Assembly (NCBI GenBank): GCA_013817135.1
Contig: JACDDF010000022.1
Location: 1-12,204 of the forward strand
DNA from: Nitrospirales bacterium
GTDB lineage: Bacteria > Nitrospirota > Nitrospiria > Nitrospirales > UBA8639
Direction: 5' to 3'
Length of the DNA stretch: 12,204 nucleotides
In this document: positions 7,902 through 12,204 of the stretch, in pieces
Layout: every line of letters begins with the position of its first letter
Numbering within the stretch: the stretch's first letter is position 1
The notes under the pieces: model-generated
What the model was told of the DNA's origin: nothing
The model's input: the letters and a program-made list of their open reading frames with translations, nothing else
The model's database searches: none
Program-made: the position numbers and the translations under genes

Positions 7902-9845
7902 ATGGGTAAAACATATGATGCCAGTGACATCGTGGTGCTGGAGGGGATTGAACCCGTCCGACGCCGCCCTGCGATGTATATCGGAGGCACCGATAAGACG
8001 GGCCTGCACCATTTAGTCTGGGAAATTCTGGATAACGCCATCGATGAAGTCATAAATGGCTACGCCACTCACATCATCGTGGAACTGGATAAATCCCGTG
8101 AAGGTCTCCGCATCACTGACAACGGTCGTGGCATTCCGGTGGATAAACATCCCAAACACAAAAAGTCGGCATTGGAAATTATTATGACGACCTTACATGC
8201 CGGAGGTAAGTTTGATACGGGAAGTTACATCCATTCCGGCGGATTGCATGGGGTCGGCGCGTCGGTCGTGAATGCCCTGTCCCGTCACCTGGAAGTTCAG
8301 GTGAAACGTGACGGCAAGGAGTGGGAACAGACGTATCAGGCCGGAGCACCCCAAGGTCCAGTCAAAGCCTTGGGCAATGCACGAGGAACCGGGACCTCGG
8401 TCTATTTTCGTCCCGATCCCAAAATCTTCGGCAAAACCATTCAATTCGATCCCGCTGTGTTGCAGGAAACGCTGGATGCCAAAGCCTATCTGCACAAGGG
8501 GCTCAAGCTGACCTTCAAAGATGGCACCACCGGAGAAACCCATCTGTTCCAACACGAACAGGGCATCCAGGAATACTTGCGCAAATTAGTGGCGGATCGC
8601 GGTCGAAAAACGACGGTCGATTTCGTCTTTTACCTGGAACGCCAATTAAAAAATGGCGCGCCAGGCTCCCAAGGAGCTTCGCAGAGTCTGAGTATGGAAG
8701 TGGCCTTGCAATGGACCGATGAACCAGCTGAATTTGTCAAAAGTTACGTCAATGGCGTGGCGACCCCCAATGGTGGCACGCATGAAATGGGATTACGTGG
8801 CGGCATCGTCAAGGCGGCACGCAACTACATCGACACCCATAATCTCACGCCCAAAGGCCTTTCCCTCCAAGCCGAAGACATTCGCGAAGGCATGGCGGCC
8901 GTTCTGAGCGTGCTTGTCCTCCATCCGCAGTTTCAGGGACAAACGAAGGAGCGGCTCAATAATCCTGAAGTTCAGGCGCAGGTAGATAGTCTGGTCCGAC
9001 CGGCCCTTGAAACCTATCTCAACGAAAATCAAAGCATTGCGGAAACCCTCGTGGGTCGCATGTTGCTGGCGGCGCGTGCCCGTGAGGCTTCTCGTGAAGC
9101 CTCCAAAGCCGTGATGCGGAAGTCGGCCATCAGCCATCGTCTCAATCTGCCGGGAAAACTGGCCGACTGCCAAAGCACCGATCCTACCATCAGCGAACTG
9201 TTTATCGTCGAGGGCGACTCCGCAGGCGGGACGGCCAAACAAGGCCGTGACTTAAAAAATCAGGCCATTCTTCCCATTCGGGGAAAGGTGCTGAACACGG
9301 AAGAGCTCAGTCTGGCCAAAGTGGTTGAAAACAAAGAGCTGGCCGATGTCGTAAAAGTCCTGGGCTGTGGAGTCGGCAAAGACTTTGATCTCAAAAAACT
9401 CCGGTATCATAAAATCATCCTATTGATGGATGCCGATATTGACGGCTATCACATCAGCACACTGTTGCTGACGTTTTTCTTCCGGCACATGCCTGATCTG
9501 ATCCGACAAGGCCATGTCTACATTGCCCAACCGCCTCTCTACCGAATTGAAATCGGGAAAGAAGTCCACTGGGCCGGCACCGATGAGGAAAAAGTGCGGA
9601 TCGTATCCGAGGCCCGCAGCAACGCCCATCCCACCATTAGCCGTTTTAAAGGCTTGGGGGAAATGTTTCCTCAACAGCTCAAAGTCACCACCTTACACCC
9701 CGCCACTCGTCGCTTACTCAAAGTCGAACTGCTTGATGAACTGCAAACCGACCGGACCTTTCAGGATTTGATGGGCAAACGCACAGAAGCCCGGTACGAA
9801 TTCCTCATGGCCAATGCCGGGCTGGCTGACAATCTGGACGTGTAA
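7902..9845 (+). CDS. parE: DNA topoisomerase IV / gyrase-type subunit B (ATPase)
   Basis: The ATPase subunit of the same type IIA topoisomerase, 647 residues from ATG 7902. The GHKL ATPase domain is complete: catalytic Glu41 and Asn45 in EILDNAIDEV, DNGRGIP (73-79) and the lid GGLHGVGASVVNALS (113-127). The transducer follows, with QTKERLNNPE (347-356). The TOPRIM domain has EGDSAGGTAKQGRD (437-450), ILPIRGKVLN (456-465) and DADIDGYHI (510-518); the metal-binding acidic residues are intact, with Tyr where GyrB usually has Ser (DGSHI). The C-terminal FKGLGEM...QQLKVTTLHPATRRLL is typical. It lies 68 nt downstream of the A-subunit gene on the same strand, so the two are probably co-transcribed, in the order A-B rather than the commoner B-A. 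No GyrB-type long insertion is seen. ParE is inferred from the partner; gyrB is possible. Confidence 0.9.
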   Translation: MGKTYDASDIVVLEGIEPVRRRPAMYIGGTDKTGLHHLVWEILDNAIDEVINGYATHIIVELDKSREGLRITDNGRGIPVDKHPKHKKSALEIIMTTLHAGGKFDTGSYIHSGGLHGVGASVVNALSRHLEVQVKRDGKEWEQTYQAGAPQGPVKALGNARGTGTSVYFRPDPKIFGKTIQFDPAVLQETLDAKAYLHKGLKLTFKDGTTGETHLFQHEQGIQEYLRKLVADRGRKTTVDFVFYLERQLKNGAPGSQGASQSLSMEVALQWTDEPAEFVKSYVNGVATPNGGTHEMGLRGGIVKAARNYIDTHNLTPKGLSLQAEDIREGMAAVLSVLVLHPQFQGQTKERLNNPEVQAQVDSLVRPALETYLNENQSIAETLVGRMLLAARAREASREASKAVMRKSAISHRLNLPGKLADCQSTDPTISELFIVEGDSAGGTAKQGRDLKNQAILPIRGKVLNTEELSLAKVVENKELADVVKVLGCGVGKDFDLKKLRYHKIILLMDADIDGYHISTLLLTFFFRHMPDLIRQGHVYIAQPPLYRIEIGKEVHWAGTDEEKVRIVSEARSNAHPTISRFKGLGEMFPQQLKVTTLHPATRRLLKVELLDELQTDRTFQDLMGKRTEARYEFLMANAGLADNLDV

Positions 9846-9938
9846 GGAAATTTCCCTCCCTCATCCCTGCAGTTTTGGGACGGGATAAGGATCTCTTTGA
9901 ACACCCCCTAAATAAGATTCCTCTTAGGTACATTCTTC

Positions 9939-10256
9939 TCCTGTAGAGGCGGGTCGGTGACCCGTCGTCTTCACCGTGCGTCCTCTGACCATCCCAGATA
10001 GACGCCCCACCGGGGCGCCTCTACCAAGAACACCACCTTTCCCAAAAATTCCTCTCTTGTACCGGCGTTCCGGTGGAACGGCCACTTGTACCACACTTCG
10101 TCCAGCCATCCAAGATAGACGCCCCACCGGGGCGCCTCTACCGGAATACCATCCATCCCAGAGGTTCCGCTCCTGTAGCAACGTTCCGGTGGAACGTCGT
10201 CTTCATCGTTCGTCGTCCAGCCATCCAAGTTAGACGCCCCGCCAGCGCGTCTCTAC
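9939..10256. repeat. Three tandem 116-bp units of paired REP-like palindromes (BIME-like)
   Basis: Three units begin at 9939, 10055 and 10171 (period 116). Each holds a forward and an inverted copy of a ~25-bp REP-like element with a GTAG-type head: forward 9943-9966, 10059-10082, 10175-10198; inverted 10000-10024, 10117-10141, 10232-10256. The element has the form GTAGAGGCG, then arm, GGT centre, complementary arm and CGTC. Arms are CGGGTC/GACCCG, CGTTCC/GGAACG (twice) and, read on the minus strand, CGCCCC/GGGGCG (twice); the sixth copy is degenerate. The ~33-bp spacers are also similar between units (for example CAGCCATCC). GTAG heads are known for REPs mobilised by RAYT (TnpA_REP) transposases; no such gene is in the window. 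The cluster fills the 3' junction of two converging genes, a usual REP site, and could serve in termination or mRNA 3' protection. Confidence 0.85.
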
Positions 10257-10294
10257 AAGAAAGAGAAAAGAGTAAAAGGATACAGGGGAAAGGG

Positions 10295-10892
10295 TTAGGG
10301 GATGTCCTGGGCAAGACGAAAGCCGAGGAAGTTGAGCCGGGTGACAGTGGTGCCCCTCTCCCGGAGTGATGGTCGCAAGAGCTCCGGGATGAGGAAGTTC
10401 CAGGAACCGCCACGGATCACCCGCTGGGTATTTGAATCGTCCAGATGCACTGACTGGGGGCACTGAGGATTATCAGAGGTGTTCAGGCACCATTCCCACA
10501 CATTCCCGGCCATATCAAGCACCCCCTGCAGGGTCGCCCCTTGGAGATAGATGCCAACCGGCGTCGTACGATTCAGCCGGCTTTCAACACTATTGCATCG
10601 TGCCGCATCCCATTCCTTCCCCCACAGATACTCGTTGTCTGGGTTCCCGCCGGTAGCCGCCTGCTGCCACTCCCATTCGGTGGGCAAACGAATGGTCTGC
10701 TCTGTGTGGGCACTGAGCCAACGGCAAAAGGCCACCGCCTCGTACCAAGAGACCATTTCCCTTGGCGAATTGGGTTCCTGCCAGGTGGGTTCACGTGGCT
10801 TTTCCTCCTTAATTCCCTTCCACCATTCCTCATTTTCATAACCTCCATCGTCGATGAAAGCCTGAAACTGCGCGTTCGTCACGGGGTATTTT
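10295..10892 (-). pseudogene. SUMF1/FGE-like C-terminal domain of a frameshifted nSTAND-SUMF1 protein
   Basis: This is the C-terminal third of the broken gene; its frame is open from 10975, but homologous sequence begins at the T4 run 10889-10892. It starts KYPVTNAQFQAFIDDGGY and goes on with VSWYEAVAFCRWLS, IRLPTEWEWQQAA, MAGNVWEW and RVIRGGSW...LGFRLAQD, the full order of SUMF1/formylglycine-generating-enzyme motifs and a C-type-lectin-like fold. The two cysteines that bind copper in true FGE (after GGS in the last motif) are absent, so it is likely a binding rather than a catalytic domain. The last motif carries unusual Phe/Leu/Val/Thr in place of the family's Asn/Asp (see the separate entry). 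No start with a ribosome site lies in this frame, and the text before KYPVTN does not resemble the family, so it is not an independent gene. It ends 39 bp from the REP cluster. Confidence 0.8.
10325..10399 (-). other. Candidate DGR variable region in the SUMF1 domain
   Basis: These 25 codons follow RVIRGGSW at the C-terminus of the SUMF1 domain, the place where diversity-generating retroelements put their variable repeat. The SUMF1 family usually reads SWNNNPENLRSANRNRN and then PDNRNNNIGFR. Here the Asn positions are N, F, L, I, L, L, G, T, L, N, F, an Asp is V and an Ile is L. The codons are AAC, TTC, CTC, ATC, CTC, CTC, GGC, ACC, CTC, AAC, TTC, GTC and CTC, all NNC, as expected if AAC, GAC and ATC template codons were randomised at adenines. 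In all, 14 of the 25 codons end in C. Neither a template repeat nor a reverse transcriptase is visible in the window, so this is an inference from position and codon pattern. Confidence 0.45.
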
Positions 10893-11447
10893 GGCCAATT
10901 GAAAGGGTTTGACCGTGAACACATGGTCGATTTTATCCAGTTGTATTTTCCCACCAGGAATCTGAATCCATGCAATATCCGGCAGTCTATCTTTCACCCC
11001 CACCCCTGGCCGGGGGTCGCCAAGACCTGCCAGGTATTGGCCAATGGTCAACCGCTCCTGATGACCGAGGGTTGTCTCATTGAGGCGCTCGATAAGGCAA
11101 TCCTGTGGAGCCGCGTACCGGTGCACCCGCTCCTTGACGGCCTCCTTGCCAAACCGCGCGATGATGCCCTGCAGGGCTTTCAGCCGGTCGACAGGCCAGA
11201 GAAAATTCGTGTCGTATTCCTGCCGTTCCCATTCCCCGGCTTGCATGTCGGCCTGCCGGAGCGTGAACAGGTCCTGCTGATTGTCCGATACCCACTTCTC
11301 TAAGCTTGGCCAGGCCTGAAAGAGCTTTTCATGCGCGATGGAGACCAGGCTCACGGCCCCCTCACCTTCTTCCCCCTGAAGCAATCGTTCCTTGATGAGC
11401 AAATCAACCACCGGCACCAATCGAGCCTCATACGACTCCTTCCGCAC
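10893..11447 (-). pseudogene. Middle segment of the frameshifted nSTAND-SUMF1 protein
   Basis: This segment is in a different frame from both neighbours but clearly continues the same protein. It starts RKESYEARLVPVVDLLIKERLL, then has SIAHEKLFQAWPSLEKWV, the conserved end of the nSTAND winged-helix region (AHE...L...WP.L..W), a charged helical stretch (WERQEYDTNFLWPVDRLKAL), and LAGLGDPRPGVGVKDRLPDIAWIQIPGG, the linker that commonly leads into SUMF1 domains. The homologous reading ends in FTVKPFQLAK and then loses sense (IPRDERAV), while the next frame picks up exactly at YPVTN. Removing one T from the plus-strand T4 run at 10889-10892 joins them. It has no start codon or ribosome site of its own with family support. 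Confidence 0.78.
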
Positions 11448-12204
11448 ACACGTCTTCTGGTGAGTTGCCCTTCACTCATCGTGACGACCAGGGGAGCAAA
11501 GACCTTGGGCATGACGTCCTGGGGTTCGGCGTCGGTTAATTGAGCGATGCGTTTCTCCACGTTACTGGCGTGCAGGCCAATAGCCCCCTTCAACCCGCTC
11601 AGGTCGTCATCAAAAGCCGCCTTGGTAAGCTCATTGCCGGTTCGTCGGTCGAAGAGTTGTTCCAGCGCAAACGCCAGCAGGGGTAAACTGCCGGACTCCA
11701 ATCCCACCTCTTGTGCCATCCGCCGAACCAGGCTGTCGGAGATGATAAGCCCCGCGCATCGTGCCGGTTGTCGGACCATCTCGCGGATACTGATGGCATC
11801 GGCGGGACCAAGGGCCATGTGGCCTGTCCCATTGATGACGGTCAGCATTTCGGGGAGGTCGTAACAGTGGGAAAGGAAATCACTGGGGATGGTGGCGATG
11901 ACGCGCACGTCCGCCTCATGAGCGGCCTGGTACAGTGCCGAGAGAAAGGCATGGGCCTGGGCCATGTCACGAACGGTAAACACTTCTTCCATCTGGTCCA
12001 GAAACACCACCAGGCCCTTTCCCTGCAGTCCTTTCGCGACATTCTTCTCTAGGCATTCGGAAAGGGTCTGTGGCTCTTTAAGCAGACGTTCCCCCAGATC
12101 GAACGCGGACAGACCTGCCTGTTCGGCGTAGCCATGCAGCGGCCGCACCAGCGCATCGAACGGATGACTTCCCTGGCCGGGCACCATGCGCACGCACGTG
12201 TACG
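11448..12204 (-). pseudogene. nSTAND NTPase N-terminal part (5' end outside the window) of the frameshifted gene
   Basis: This is the nucleotide-binding part of a STAND-class NTPase, continuing past the window edge at 12204; the Walker A loop and any upstream effector domain are off the end. The visible order is: a VPGQGSHPFDALVRPL segment (usual PG..PF.AL), Walker B LVVFLDQMEEVFT (matching LVVDQFEELF), VIATIPSDFLSHC at the place of the usual RSDF motif, then REMVRQPARCAGLIISDSLVRRMAQEV and SGSLPLLAFALEQLFDRR, typical helical and winged-helix nSTAND signatures. The frame fails after EGQLTRRRV: the plus-strand CACACAC at 11445-11451 has two bases too many or one too few for the downstream frame. 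Known STAND proteins are ATP-driven switches in signalling and anti-phage conflict; here that is a family-based inference. Confidence 0.82.

Noticed and set aside
9846..9938. Intrinsic terminator after the topoisomerase B subunit gene
   Set aside because: Only a weak ATCCC/GGGAT pairing with a 14-nt loop and no T-tract was found; the REP cluster may do this job.
9924..10233. Several ~85-residue frames across the repeat cluster on both strands
   Set aside because: They consist of translated REP repeats (recurring RRPTGAPL or APRWGVYLG words), not protein-coding sequence.
9939..10256. CRISPR array
   Set aside because: The repeats alternate in orientation and the spacers are conserved between units, unlike a CRISPR.

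Overview
The window looks like chromosomal DNA of a Gram-negative, rod-shaped bacterium with moderately high GC. Supporting this are an MreB actin homologue, an envelope-bound M23 metallopeptidase, a secreted quinoprotein sugar dehydrogenase and GTAG-headed REP repeats. The style of the proteins, including a large nSTAND/SUMF1 regulator, would fit Nitrospirota or a similar phylum. That placement is an impression, not something the sequence proves.

Layout. Positions 1-657 hold no gene I can support. Two small cysteine-rich proteins on the minus strand (1111 down to 658) form a mini-operon with good ribosome binding sites. Divergent from them is a PQQ-dependent sugar dehydrogenase (plus strand, ending 2395), which converges on mreB (minus, 3431-2403) with only 7 bp between the stops. 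A 470-bp divergent region with hairpins separates mreB from a plus-strand run: membrane-anchored M23 peptidase (3902-5335), type IIA topoisomerase A subunit (5419-7833) and B subunit (7902-9845). mreB and the M23 peptidase are a cell-wall pair. The two topoisomerase genes together encode a complete A2B2 enzyme, probably topoisomerase IV, in the order A then B.

The 3' end of the B-subunit gene converges on a second minus-strand gene. Between them (9939-10256) lie three tandem 116-bp units, each made of two inverted REP-like palindromes. The arms of the palindromes change while pairing is kept.

From 12204 down to 10295 runs one large minus-strand gene whose 5' end is outside the window: an nSTAND NTPase followed by a SUMF1/FGE-like C-type-lectin-fold domain. 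It is broken by two frameshifts, one at a CACACAC repeat near 11445-11451 and one at a T4 run at 10889-10892.

The most interesting signal is the last ~25 codons of its SUMF1 domain (10325-10399). Positions that are normally Asn, Asp or Ile in this family carry Phe, Leu, Ile, Gly, Thr or Val, nearly all as NNC codons. This is what a variable region of a diversity-generating retroelement (DGR) looks like after adenine mutagenesis of AAC codons. No reverse transcriptase or template repeat is present in the window, so the DGR reading is an inference.
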